Source of the DNA: an uncultured Bacteroidales bacterium
Lineage (GTDB): Bacteria > Bacteroidota > Bacteroidia > Bacteroidales > Bacteroidaceae
Length of the DNA stretch: 64,000 nt
Direction: 5' to 3'
Assembly (NCBI GenBank): GCA_902787555.1
Contig: CADAGO010000003.1
Coordinates: 1-64,000 of the forward strand
Part shown: piece by piece, positions 17,410 through 26,348 of the stretch
Layout: each line of letters starts with the position of its first letter
How positions within the stretch are numbered: position 1 is the first letter of the stretch
Made by a program: the position numbers and the translations under genes
Notes under the pieces: model-generated
Database searches by the model: none
Told to the model about the DNA's origin: nothing
The model's input: only the letters and a program-made list of their open reading frames with translations

Positions 17410-20400
17410 CTAAGTGTGGTTGCAAAGCTGGATGAAGGGGCAGTAGGTGCATGATGCCTTCTCCGTGGTTTGGCGGAAAGGTATGTCGGGGTCGAATATC
17501 TCTTCCAGGAGATTTAGAAGCAGGTTGCTGAACTTGGCGTGGCACTGTTGCTGGTAGTCTGTAACCGGCTCTTTGCCGAGCATGATGGCAGGCATCTCTG
17601 TTTTCATGGCTCGCTTGATATATACCAGTGTGGGCATGATGGGTGGAATAGGCTTTCCTTCCTTTTGTGCTGATGCGAGACGTGCTTCGCAGTAGTAGAA
17701 CGCCTGGAAGATGTAGCTTGCTCGATTCTTGGCGGGGATGAAGAGCTCATCGATGGTCGTGGCTGTCTGTGGCTCTTTCGATGTTTTGTAGTCAACGATT
17801 CGGTATTGGGGTAGGCTGTCGATGGTGATGTTGTCTTCGCGGTCGATGATGCCTCCTATGCGAATCTCTCGTGGAATGCCTGCTGAGGTGAACTGGATGT
17901 TGTGCCAATAGGGTCGCTCTGTGGTAATGATAGTGAGGGGTGTGAGCTGGTAGTCGTTCTTGATTTGTTTCTCTACATAGCGGGCTATGACTTCGTGGTT
18001 GAGCAGTTGGGTGCCGTTGAGTTCGAGTGTGAACTGGTCGGAGTCTATCAGTGGTTCGCTGATGTGGAACATCTCTTTTGCAAAGGCTTTGTCGACACAG
18101 CGGCGGATGATGTGCTGCCCCTCTTTGGTGATGGAGAGCTGGTCGCCGTTCTTGCTGACATAGTGCTGGTAGAACTGTTGGTCGAGTTGCTTGCCTTTAT
18201 GGTTGCTGTAGAACCGTTCCATAGCGTTGTGGAAGATGCTGCCGAAGACGTTGTCGCCCACATCCTCGCTGACGGTGTCTTCATTGCGGAATCCGCATAC
18301 ATATTGCAGATAGAATTTGAACTGGCAGCTGAGATAGGTGTTGAGGGCTGTAGGCGAGAGATGCGTGATGGCATTGAGGGCCTCCTGCACGTGAGGGTGG
18401 CTTTTTTCGATGGTGAAGTCGGGCGAAGTCGGCTGTGAGGGAGCAGAGGCTGGCTGGAGGGGTGCAGAGATGGCTTCGTGGGTGATGATGGTGGCTGGCG
18501 AGAGGATATTGTCTTTCTCGTATTTGAGCTGCAACATAAACCGGCTCATCTCGCCACGATGAATGCCTTCAGTGGAATTGTTGTAGACAAGGGTGATGTG
18601 CTGTGCGCGTTGTAGCAGGCGATAGAAATAGTAGGCATAGAGTCCCAGCTGCCGTTTGGCTGTACTCATGCCGTTTGCCTCACGAAGGAAATGGAGGATG
18701 AACGAGGTGTTGGGCGTGCTCTTGGGCAGAATGCCTTCGTTGACGGATAGGAGGATGACGTTGTCGAAATCGAGGTTTCGTGTCTCGAGGATGCCCATGA
18801 GTTGCAGGCCGACAGCCGGTTCTCCATGAAATGCGATGCTCTTGCTGTTGATGGCTTGGCGCAGCAGACGGATGATTGTATCGGACGATGTGAACTCAAG
18901 ACCATGATGCTCCATCAGGTCGCAATAGTTGTTGAGCATTGTCCATGCGGTGTAGATCGACTCAGCATAGAGGGCTGCCGACGATGTAGAGGATGTTTCT
19001 TCGCCGGAGAACTTAATGGCTACTGACTGGAGGATAGAAGCCACAAGCCGCAGGACGGAGAGGTGGTCGGCAGGGGGTGCGGCAAAGAGGTCGGTGATGA
19101 ATTCGCCCGTGAAATCGCTGACACGAGGATAGGTGGTGTTGTCGCGACGGAACTTGGTGATGAGCGTGAGTGCCTCTTGCTTGTTCATGAGAAGGGTGTA
19201 GGGGTGTCGCAACACTTTCTCGGCATAGATATACCGCCATTTACCCTCGGGTGATTTTTCTGAAGGTCCCATCCATCCGCGGAAATAGAGGTCGAGCAAA
19301 GCCATCGTGAAACTGGCAACAGGGGTTCCCTGCATCGGGTAGCCCATCGTGATGTTGAGGACGGTAGGCTGCGATTTGTCGCCATAGGTGGGAGGAATGG
19401 CGTAGAGGGTAGGCATGAGCAGATGCTCGTCACAGAGCACGACAGCCGTCCTGTTGAGGGGCTGGTTGTCCTTGAGGGTTTGCTGGAGCCATTCGCCTGC
19501 ATACTGGCTTTGTGCGCTATCTGTGGCAGCAGCCACGAATCGGATGTCTTTGGGTTGCTGGAGTCCGCGATAGAGGTCGTGGCAGTCGGAGAGGCTGTTG
19601 CCGAAGAGTTTGATGTTGTCGCTGATGAATTGCCCGGCTTCGAAAGCAGGATTGTCTTTATAGACTTCATCGTAATCCCAATAGAAGCATACTTCGCAAT
19701 TATCGCGCAGATAGAGGAACAACACCCTGTCGGTAGCGTTGAGTACGTTGAATCCAACGATAGAAAGATGAAGGTAATGGGTGGTGATGAACTGATGAGC
19801 GGTATCGTCGGCTTGTCCCAGTTTCAGCTGTTCGGCGACCATGCGTTTCATCATTCCCGAGTATGCCAGTCCTGCTTCTTGCAAGAGGTTGCGGAATTGC
19901 TGGTAGATATCGGGCATCGCTTGCCACATGTGTAGGTAGCGTTTGTGGAGCTCGGTGATTGCTTCTGTGCTGAAGTTTGCGAACAGTTTGCGGATGACCG
20001 CTTCCTGTTCTTCGTCGATAAAGTCGAACGATGTGAGTTGTTCGATGTCTGTGATGTTGATGAATAGCTTGGCAGCATCGACCATGTTGTTGTCGATATC
20101 GTCGAAATCATTGAGCAGCACTTCGCCCCACGAATAGAACTGATCGAACGACTCGGAGGTGTGGGTGACTTCGTGGTATGCCTTGTAGAGGTAGAACACC
20201 AGAAGCGCCTTGTCGGCTACCACGAGGGTGCTGAGGGCTTGATAGATTTCGTCGATAGTGGTGTAGCGGGGTGCCCAGAAGGGCGGGGTGAGGTAGTCGG
20301 TCAGCTGTTGGTTGAAAAACAGGCTGGCACGCTTGTTGGGAAACACCACCGTATGTTCTTGGAGGGGTGTCTCGGGCTGACGCTTGACTCTGTCGACCAG

Positions 20401-20436
20401 ATGCTGTGCTACTCGATTGAGAAAGGAATTCATCAT
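17410..20436 (-). CDS. addB: AddB-like subunit of the AddAB double-strand-break repair nuclease
   Basis: 1008 residues from MMNSFLNRVAQHLVDRVKR (a GTG two codons earlier is possible). N-terminal degenerate helicase domain (TVVFPNKRASLFFNQQL) without a working Walker A, as in AddB. C-terminal PD-(D/E)XK nuclease with IVDYKTSKE near residue 910. Cysteines suited to a 4Fe-4S staple: one in LSCQFKFYLQYV (about 700) and the group CTYCPFIQLC at the C-terminus. With AddA it resects DNA ends for RecA loading. The linker ISAPLQPASAPSQPTSP (about residue 660) is low complexity. Follows addA after 6 bases. Confidence 0.9.
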   Translation of the reverse strand: MMNSFLNRVAQHLVDRVKRQPETPLQEHTVVFPNKRASLFFNQQLTDYLTPPFWAPRYTTIDEIYQALSTLVVADKALLVFYLYKAYHEVTHTSESFDQFYSWGEVLLNDFDDIDNNMVDAAKLFINITDIEQLTSFDFIDEEQEAVIRKLFANFSTEAITELHKRYLHMWQAMPDIYQQFRNLLQEAGLAYSGMMKRMVAEQLKLGQADDTAHQFITTHYLHLSIVGFNVLNATDRVLFLYLRDNCEVCFYWDYDEVYKDNPAFEAGQFISDNIKLFGNSLSDCHDLYRGLQQPKDIRFVAAATDSAQSQYAGEWLQQTLKDNQPLNRTAVVLCDEHLLMPTLYAIPPTYGDKSQPTVLNITMGYPMQGTPVASFTMALLDLYFRGWMGPSEKSPEGKWRYIYAEKVLRHPYTLLMNKQEALTLITKFRRDNTTYPRVSDFTGEFITDLFAAPPADHLSVLRLVASILQSVAIKFSGEETSSTSSAALYAESIYTAWTMLNNYCDLMEHHGLEFTSSDTIIRLLRQAINSKSIAFHGEPAVGLQLMGILETRNLDFDNVILLSVNEGILPKSTPNTSFILHFLREANGMSTAKRQLGLYAYYFYRLLQRAQHITLVYNNSTEGIHRGEMSRFMLQLKYEKDNILSPATIITHEAISAPLQPASAPSQPTSPDFTIEKSHPHVQEALNAITHLSPTALNTYLSCQFKFYLQYVCGFRNEDTVSEDVGDNVFGSIFHNAMERFYSNHKGKQLDQQFYQHYVSKNGDQLSITKEGQHIIRRCVDKAFAKEMFHISEPLIDSDQFTLELNGTQLLNHEVIARYVEKQIKNDYQLTPLTIITTERPYWHNIQFTSAGIPREIRIGGIIDREDNITIDSLPQYRIVDYKTSKEPQTATTIDELFIPAKNRASYIFQAFYYCEARLASAQKEGKPIPPIMPTLVYIKRAMKTEMPAIMLGKEPVTDYQQQCHAKFSNLLLNLLEEIFDPDIPFRQTTEKASCTYCPFIQLCNHT

Positions 20437-20442
20437 ACTCAC

Positions 20443-23400
20443 TTATACTGGTTTTACCTTATTGTCTTTTATATACCATAGGAAGCCCTGCACTTGAGGC
20501 ATTCCCATCTCGCGCAGAAGATTGACATATTGGCGCACCTGGCTCTTATGTCCATCAGTTTCCTGTCCTGTCTTATAGTCGATAACGATGGTCTCTGTAC
20601 CGTTGCTGATGACTCTGTCGGGACGTTTCGATACAGCAACCCCGTTTTCGAGCATGATGATGTTGCATTCGTTCATCACATGCCATCCGGGTGCGAACCA
20701 CGAGCGAACTGTTGGGTTTGTCATCAGACGCTCAATCATATCGTTTATCTCAACGGCAAACGCATGGTCTTTCAAAACACCTTCCTGTTGTAGCTGGCGC
20801 ATGACTTTGGGGATGTCGCTCGTGTCGTGAATCATCTCGAACACCTTATGAATTATCAGTCCCTTGCTGATGTATGAAAGCTCGTGGCTTTCGGATGTGT
20901 CGGCTACAAAGTCCTTCGACTTGTTTGACTGACGGAATGAAAGCCGCAAGTTGGAGTGTTTGTAGTCGATAGGGATGCTGTTCAACTGCTCTGTAGGTTT
21001 GTCGGTATGCGGCACTATCGTGCCAGCAGGGAGTTCCATCCCCTTCGTAGCATTGAGGATGACATCGTAAGCCGTAAAGGTGTCCTGTTCCTTGCCCGTG
21101 AGGATAAAGAGGTTGTGTGATGCACGCGTGAAGGCGACATACAGCAAGTTGAGATTATCGACATAGTTGCGCATTTCCTCCTCTTCGTATTGTGCGCTGA
21201 ATGCCGAGTTATGGAGCTCTTTGTTGAACTGAACAGGAATGACGGGCAGCTGTTGCGAGTCGTCGGATTCGCACCATAAGACAGTTGTCTTTCCACCCAT
21301 ATTCCAATTGCAATAAGGAATGATGACTGTGTGGAACTCCAGTCCTTTTGACTTGTGAATCGTCGTCAGCTGGATGCCATTGATGCTCGATGCAGGTACG
21401 GTTTCCTTGTAGAGTGATTCGTCCCAGTATTCGATGAACGCATTGAGGTCGGTACCCTTATCGTCGACAAATGCTGTGACCTTGTCCATGAAAAACTGAA
21501 TAAAAGGGGCTTGCCCCTCCAACTGATTGAGTTGGAAGAGCGCATGAATCTCGACGCATAGTTCGTAGAGCGACAGCACTTGCAACTCATCGATGCGACT
21601 TAGAAAACCTTGCGGAAGGAGTGTGCCCAATTGCTCCTCAGTGGCTTGCAGGAAGAGGTCGGGCGCAATCATGTTCCCCTTCATGGATTGAAATTGCCAC
21701 GCTAAGGTGGTGCAGAGAAACATGTTGAACGGTTTCTTTTCACTCAGGTACTCCTGCTGATTGTAACTTGCGATGACCCGCAACGCCAGCATGATCATAT
21801 TGAGGGCAGGAGAGGCATCGAGCTGGTAGGCATCGTTGCTCACGATGTTGATTCCTGGGAGCGTCGATTTCAGGTGGTTGGAAATCTGTTTGACGATGTC
21901 GTTCGTACGTGCCAGGATAGCGATGTCTTCGGGCTGGACATGCTGGCAGTCAATCAAGTCGCGGACGATATCACTTACCTGCTGCAGCATGGCTTCGTCG
22001 AACGATTGAACCTCATCATCTGCTGCAGGCTCTTGGGGCATCTCACTCAGATCCACTACGCTGACAAATCCTGACTTGGCATGTCGGGGGGCAATCTGCT
22101 GAACCACTTCGTGATAGGCGGTTTCGATGTCTTTCGTTTCTTTCGACTCAGGAAACGCCTGTCGGTAGTGTTCGGCTACTTGCTTAGCTGCATTGGTGAA
22201 AAACGTGTTGTTGAACGTCACAATCTGTTCATCGCTTCGATGGTTTGTACCCAATGCTTTTTGCAGTTCTTTCTCATCGATGACATCCTTGAAGATAAGG
22301 TTGTGACGGATGTTGTTCAGAATGCCCCAGTCGCTGTTGCGCCATCGATAGATGCTTTGTTTCACATCGCCTACGATGAGACACATACACCCTCTGTCGA
22401 TACACTCCTTGATGAGCGGAATGAAGTTTTTCCACTGCAATTCGCTAGTATCCTGGAACTCGTCAATCATGATGAATTTGAACGAAGCAGCTGCTTTCTC
22501 GTAGATGAACGGGATGTCGTTTCCGTTGATGATTTCGTTGAGTTTGTAAGCAGTGTCGGCAAGGATGAAGCGGTTGGTGTCGTTGTTGATTTTGCGAAGG
22601 GTTGCATCGACCATTCCCAATAGGCTCATTTGGCTGATATGTCGCAGGATGGCTTTGAAGGTGTTCTCTTGCTTTCGCAAATCGAGCTCGCGATGCATCA
22701 TTTGCTGGAACTGCGGTTTGTGAGTGGCGTTCAACTCCCCGTCCTTCAACCAATCGGCATCAGGATCTGCTACCAGAGCGGCAGGAATGCGAGGTGTCAA
22801 GCCTTTTGCGATTTTGGGAAAGAACGCATAGACACCCGTGCCTCCTTTGATAAAATAGGATGACTCGAGGCCGTATCGCTCACAATAGTCGAGAAATGCC
22901 TGAGCATTCTGAACATGCTCTGTCTGGATGTTGGTGAGCGCCTGCTGCAAATCGCGTTTGTATTTAGTATAGAAACCTTTTACAGCCGTTTTTTCATTGA
23001 TGGCTTTCTCATGCTGCAGATACTTCTCGTTGAAGATGTTACGACTGAAACTGGTGACTTCTTTATCAATCTTCCAGTTCTTTTCGTTCGTATTGAGTTT
23101 GTCTTGGATATATGCCAAAACGGCGTTGTACACATTGTCGCCAATCTTCATTCGTTCAATCATCTGGTGGACAGCATCAGCAAGTGCTTCCTCTTGGTTG
23201 AGATCGATGCGCAGGTTGGCGGTCAGATTCAGCTCGCGTGCCAAGTCGCGGATGATACTCTGGAAGAACGAATCGATGGTTTCGATGCGGAAATGGCTGT
23301 AGTCGTGGAGAATGAGCGAAAGAGCTGTCTGACAGGTCTCTCGAATCGTTTTCTCCGTCTTAGTATTCTTGAATCGTTCGGTCAGCACATGCAGGTAGCC

Positions 23401-23616
23401 GTCTGCACGATGATTACTGGTGGCGATTCCGTAAAGCGTCTCAATAATACGAGTTTTCATCTCGTTGGTAGCCTTGTTGGTAAACGTCACAGCAAGAATA
23501 TGCCGGTAGTTATCTGGATTTTGGATGAGCAGGCTGATATATTCAATGGTCAACGTAAAAGTCTTGCCGCTTCCTGCTGATGCACGTCCCACTTTCAGTT
23601 TTCCAATGCTATTCAT
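20443..23616 (-). CDS. addA: AddA-like UvrD-type helicase/nuclease
   Basis: 1057 residues. Superfamily 1A helicase: Walker A ASAGSGKTFTLT (residues 12-23), motif AVTFTNKATNEMK, Walker B DEFQDTSELQW, QSIYRWRNSDWG, TIHKSKGLEF and LLYVAFTRASHNLFI. The C-terminal nuclease domain carries VIDYKTGQE. Partner of the adjacent addB for break repair. The start overlaps the upstream glycosyltransferase by 8 bases, suggesting one transcript. Confidence 0.94.
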   Translation of the reverse strand: MNSIGKLKVGRASAGSGKTFTLTIEYISLLIQNPDNYRHILAVTFTNKATNEMKTRIIETLYGIATSNHRADGYLHVLTERFKNTKTEKTIRETCQTALSLILHDYSHFRIETIDSFFQSIIRDLARELNLTANLRIDLNQEEALADAVHQMIERMKIGDNVYNAVLAYIQDKLNTNEKNWKIDKEVTSFSRNIFNEKYLQHEKAINEKTAVKGFYTKYKRDLQQALTNIQTEHVQNAQAFLDYCERYGLESSYFIKGGTGVYAFFPKIAKGLTPRIPAALVADPDADWLKDGELNATHKPQFQQMMHRELDLRKQENTFKAILRHISQMSLLGMVDATLRKINNDTNRFILADTAYKLNEIINGNDIPFIYEKAAASFKFIMIDEFQDTSELQWKNFIPLIKECIDRGCMCLIVGDVKQSIYRWRNSDWGILNNIRHNLIFKDVIDEKELQKALGTNHRSDEQIVTFNNTFFTNAAKQVAEHYRQAFPESKETKDIETAYHEVVQQIAPRHAKSGFVSVVDLSEMPQEPAADDEVQSFDEAMLQQVSDIVRDLIDCQHVQPEDIAILARTNDIVKQISNHLKSTLPGINIVSNDAYQLDASPALNMIMLALRVIASYNQQEYLSEKKPFNMFLCTTLAWQFQSMKGNMIAPDLFLQATEEQLGTLLPQGFLSRIDELQVLSLYELCVEIHALFQLNQLEGQAPFIQFFMDKVTAFVDDKGTDLNAFIEYWDESLYKETVPASSINGIQLTTIHKSKGLEFHTVIIPYCNWNMGGKTTVLWCESDDSQQLPVIPVQFNKELHNSAFSAQYEEEEMRNYVDNLNLLYVAFTRASHNLFILTGKEQDTFTAYDVILNATKGMELPAGTIVPHTDKPTEQLNSIPIDYKHSNLRLSFRQSNKSKDFVADTSESHELSYISKGLIIHKVFEMIHDTSDIPKVMRQLQQEGVLKDHAFAVEINDMIERLMTNPTVRSWFAPGWHVMNECNIIMLENGVAVSKRPDRVISNGTETIVIDYKTGQETDGHKSQVRQYVNLLREMGMPQVQGFLWYIKDNKVKPV

Positions 23617-24505
23617 GATTCAAGTTCAGATAATATAGGAGTTTATAGAGATTGAACAATTGCAGGCAGGGATGGTTGCCGCAGAGATTCTTCCTTATCA
23701 GTTCCATAAATGGGGTGCCGCACCGTTTGATGAGTGGTATCAACCCTCTTTTTTTCAACTTTTCGACTTTTTGTAACAGCGAGACTCCTTCTGCCAGCTC
23801 AACCCTGAATCTGCTCAGTGTTTGCATAGCAGTTTCTGTTTTCTCCACAAATGTCTCATTATCCTCTAACTCATTGTTCAATAAAGGATTATTGATGTGA
23901 TAGATTGTAAAGCCGTGAGCTTCCAGATCCAACCCATATTTGACGTCCTCATATCCATATTGACAGAATCGTTCGTCCATTAAGACCACATCTGCTACTC
24001 TTTTGTTGATCATGAAACAGAACGAACGGAAAGGCCATCCTGTCGGTCTGTTGTCAATCGCTTTCAGAAATGCCTTTTCGTAGCGCTTCTCGTAGTAGTA
24101 CCGTAGATGATATTTGGGGGCAGGCACCTGTTCACTTTGAATCATGTTGCCACATACTACATCATGGGTTTTGCCAGCATCGACAAATTTCTGAACGAAA
24201 TCGTCGTTCACCACAATTCCGTCTTGATCCATAAACAGCAAAAGATCGCCTTTAGCAATTTGTACAAGAAGATTACGGATGCGGCTTCTTCCAACGTTTT
24301 GTTCCTGTCTGGCAAAGGTACAATGACTGAGTGATTGCATGGTCTGTTGCACCTTTTTCCACACAGGATGATGCGATCCGTCATCTGCTACAATAATCTC
24401 GTAGTCGAGCCTTTCTGACATGGCCATCGTTTCACATTGTTGATGTAAAGCCGTAACCAAGTTACTACAATCATATTCAAAAGTAGGAATCAAAATTGAC
24501 AACAT
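23609..24505 (-). CDS. Family 2 glycosyltransferase
   Basis: 298 residues, no membrane segment seen. GT-A motifs: LSILIPTFEYDCSNL at the start, IVADDGSHHPVW, and LLFMDQDGIVV (DxD-like). The central FRSFCFMINKRVADVVLMDERF resembles the acceptor half of GalNAc/chondroitin-type transferases. Substrate unknown. The upstream region (24506-24748) has only a weak TAACTTCG box on the minus strand. Confidence 0.88.
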   Translation of the reverse strand: MLSILIPTFEYDCSNLVTALHQQCETMAMSERLDYEIIVADDGSHHPVWKKVQQTMQSLSHCTFARQEQNVGRSRIRNLLVQIAKGDLLLFMDQDGIVVNDDFVQKFVDAGKTHDVVCGNMIQSEQVPAPKYHLRYYYEKRYEKAFLKAIDNRPTGWPFRSFCFMINKRVADVVLMDERFCQYGYEDVKYGLDLEAHGFTIYHINNPLLNNELEDNETFVEKTETAMQTLSRFRVELAEGVSLLQKVEKLKKRGLIPLIKRCGTPFMELIRKNLCGNHPCLQLFNLYKLLYYLNLNHE

Positions 24506-24748
24506 GGCATATCTTTTTTACTTGTAAATATGGGTTACGGCTACGAAGTTAGTATATTTTTTTGAAAAGTAAGACGAAAAAATGAAAAAAACGCATATAA
24601 TGTATTAAATATCACACAACAATATCATTTTTTCTTAATTCTTAACGATTAATTCTTAACTATTTCGTACCTTTGCATCGTACTCAATGAGTATTAAGTG
24701 CGAGTTAGGTAATTAAAACTATTTATAACCCTTAAAACAAATTAAGAA

Positions 24749-24973
24749 ATGATTCACATTGGACAAGCAATTGAAGCAGAACTCAGAGAACAGGAGCGTA
24801 CCGTTTCTTGGCTGTCTCGTCGTTTGGACTGCGACCGTACGAAAATCTATCAGATTTTTCATAAGTCTGCAATAAAGACTGATATGCTGATGAAGATAAG
24901 CCTTGTGTTAAACAAAAACTTCTTCAAATTGTTGGAGGATGACTATAAGTTACAACTGAAGGCAAAGAAATAA
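24749..24973 (+). CDS. Small XRE-like helix-turn-helix protein
   Basis: 74 residues: MIHIGQAIEAELREQERTVS, then SWLSRRLDCDRTKIYQIFHK, a typical HTH with recognition helix RTKIYQIF, and a basic C-terminus (QLKAKK). A stand-alone DNA-binding protein with no sensor domain. Promoter box TACCTTTG at 24668-24675, 74 bases upstream. Conserved small regulators of this kind are common in Bacteroidales; targets unknown. Confidence 0.8.
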   Translation: MIHIGQAIEAELREQERTVSWLSRRLDCDRTKIYQIFHKSAIKTDMLMKISLVLNKNFFKLLEDDYKLQLKAKK

Positions 24974-24997
24974 AAAGTCTTTGATGACTTAACAATG

Positions 24998-25041
24998 ACC
25001 TACTGTTGTTCAGACGTAAGTGTTGGGCAAGGTAGGTTTTT
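24998..25041 (+). terminator. Possible terminator after the HTH gene
   Basis: ACCTAC and GTAGGT arms 28 bases apart, with partial pairing between them, followed by TTTTTG. The internal pairing is imperfect. Confidence 0.4.
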
Positions 25042-25065
25042 GTGTGTAATAAAACGAACAAAAAA

Positions 25066-26325
25066 ATGCAACAACCGCTAGCAGAGCGAATGCGTCCTCA
25101 GACGCTTGACGACTATATCGGACAAAGTCACCTGGTGGGTGAAGGTGCAGTGATACGCCGTATGATTGAACAGAAGCGTATTGCATCGTTCATCCTTTGG
25201 GGACCACCTGGAGTAGGCAAGACCACTTTGGCCAATATCATTGCCAAGACACTCGAGGTGCCTTTCTTTACACTCAGTGCTGTCACAAGCGGTGTGAAGG
25301 ATGTGCGTGAGGTCATCGAGCGTGCCAGGTCGTCACGTTTCTTCGGTACAGGCAATCCTATCCTGTTTATTGATGAGATTCATCGTTTCTCGAAGAGTCA
25401 GCAAGACTCGCTGCTGGGGGCTGTAGAGCAAGGTGTGGTGACATTGATTGGTGCAACCACGGAGAATCCGTCGTTCGAAGTGATTCGTCCGCTGTTGAGT
25501 CGTTGTCAGGTGTATGTACTGAATCCTCTCGACAAAGACGATTTGCTTTGTCTCATGGAGCAAGCCTTGCAGAAAGACGTCTTGTTGCGAGAGCGCAAGA
25601 TTGAAGTTAAGGAGACGGATGCGTTGCTGCGTTATTCTGGCGGTGATGCTCGCAAACTGTTGAATATCCTGGAGTTGACTACTCAGGAGTCGGATGTCAT
25701 CACAGATGAGTTGGTGACAAATTGCCTGCAGCAGAATCCGCTTGCCTACGATAAAGACGGTGAGATGCATTACGACCTCATATCCGCCTTCATCAAGAGT
25801 ATTCGAGGTAGTAACCCTGATGCGGCTATCTATTATCTTGCACGAATGATAGAAGGAGGAGAGCAACCTGAGTTTATTGCCCGCCGTCTAGTCATTTCTG
25901 CCAGTGAGGACATAGGGCTTGCCAATCCAAATGCCCTTCTTTTGGCCAATGCTGCTTTTGATGCCGTACATAAATTGGGTTGGCCAGAAGGTCGTATTCC
26001 GTTAGCAGAGGCGACTGTGTATTTGGCTACAAGTCCGAAGAGCAATTCGGCCTATTTGGCGATCAATGATGCTTTGCGATATGTGGAGCAGTCGGGTAAT
26101 CTGCCTGTACCGTTGCATTTGCGAAATGCACCCACTAAACTGATGGAACAGTTGGGCTATGGTAAGGATTATAAGTATGCCCATGATTACGAAGGCCATT
26201 TCGTCCGCCAGCAGTTTCTGCCCGACGAAGCTCAGGGGCATCAATTCTGGCATCCGCAGGAGAATCCGCAAGAAGCAAAACTTAAGGAGCGGATGGATGC
26301 TTTGTGGAAAGGAAAAGTTGAATAA
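25066..26325 (+). CDS. rarA: Replication-associated recombination ATPase RarA (MgsA)
   Basis: 419 residues from MQQPLAERMRPQTLDDYIGQ; an in-frame GTG 24 bases earlier is less likely. AAA+ clamp-loader-like ATPase acting at stalled forks. Visible: Walker A GPPGVGKTTLA, Walker B LFIDEIHRF, sensor 1 IGATTENPSFE, arginine-finger region RPLLSRCQVYVL, and the tetramerisation C-terminus ending HQFWHPQENPQ. Followed after 23 bases by mutS2. Confidence 0.95.
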   Translation: MQQPLAERMRPQTLDDYIGQSHLVGEGAVIRRMIEQKRIASFILWGPPGVGKTTLANIIAKTLEVPFFTLSAVTSGVKDVREVIERARSSRFFGTGNPILFIDEIHRFSKSQQDSLLGAVEQGVVTLIGATTENPSFEVIRPLLSRCQVYVLNPLDKDDLLCLMEQALQKDVLLRERKIEVKETDALLRYSGGDARKLLNILELTTQESDVITDELVTNCLQQNPLAYDKDGEMHYDLISAFIKSIRGSNPDAAIYYLARMIEGGEQPEFIARRLVISASEDIGLANPNALLLANAAFDAVHKLGWPEGRIPLAEATVYLATSPKSNSAYLAINDALRYVEQSGNLPVPLHLRNAPTKLMEQLGYGKDYKYAHDYEGHFVRQQFLPDEAQGHQFWHPQENPQEAKLKERMDALWKGKVE

Positions 26326-26348
26326 GTAAAAGTAAAAAGAAGGTTAAA

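Noticed and set aside
17108..17545. 145-codon minus-strand frame
   Set aside because: It runs through the addB 3' end out of frame and across the element promoter; translation is Pro/His/Arg-rich with no domain.
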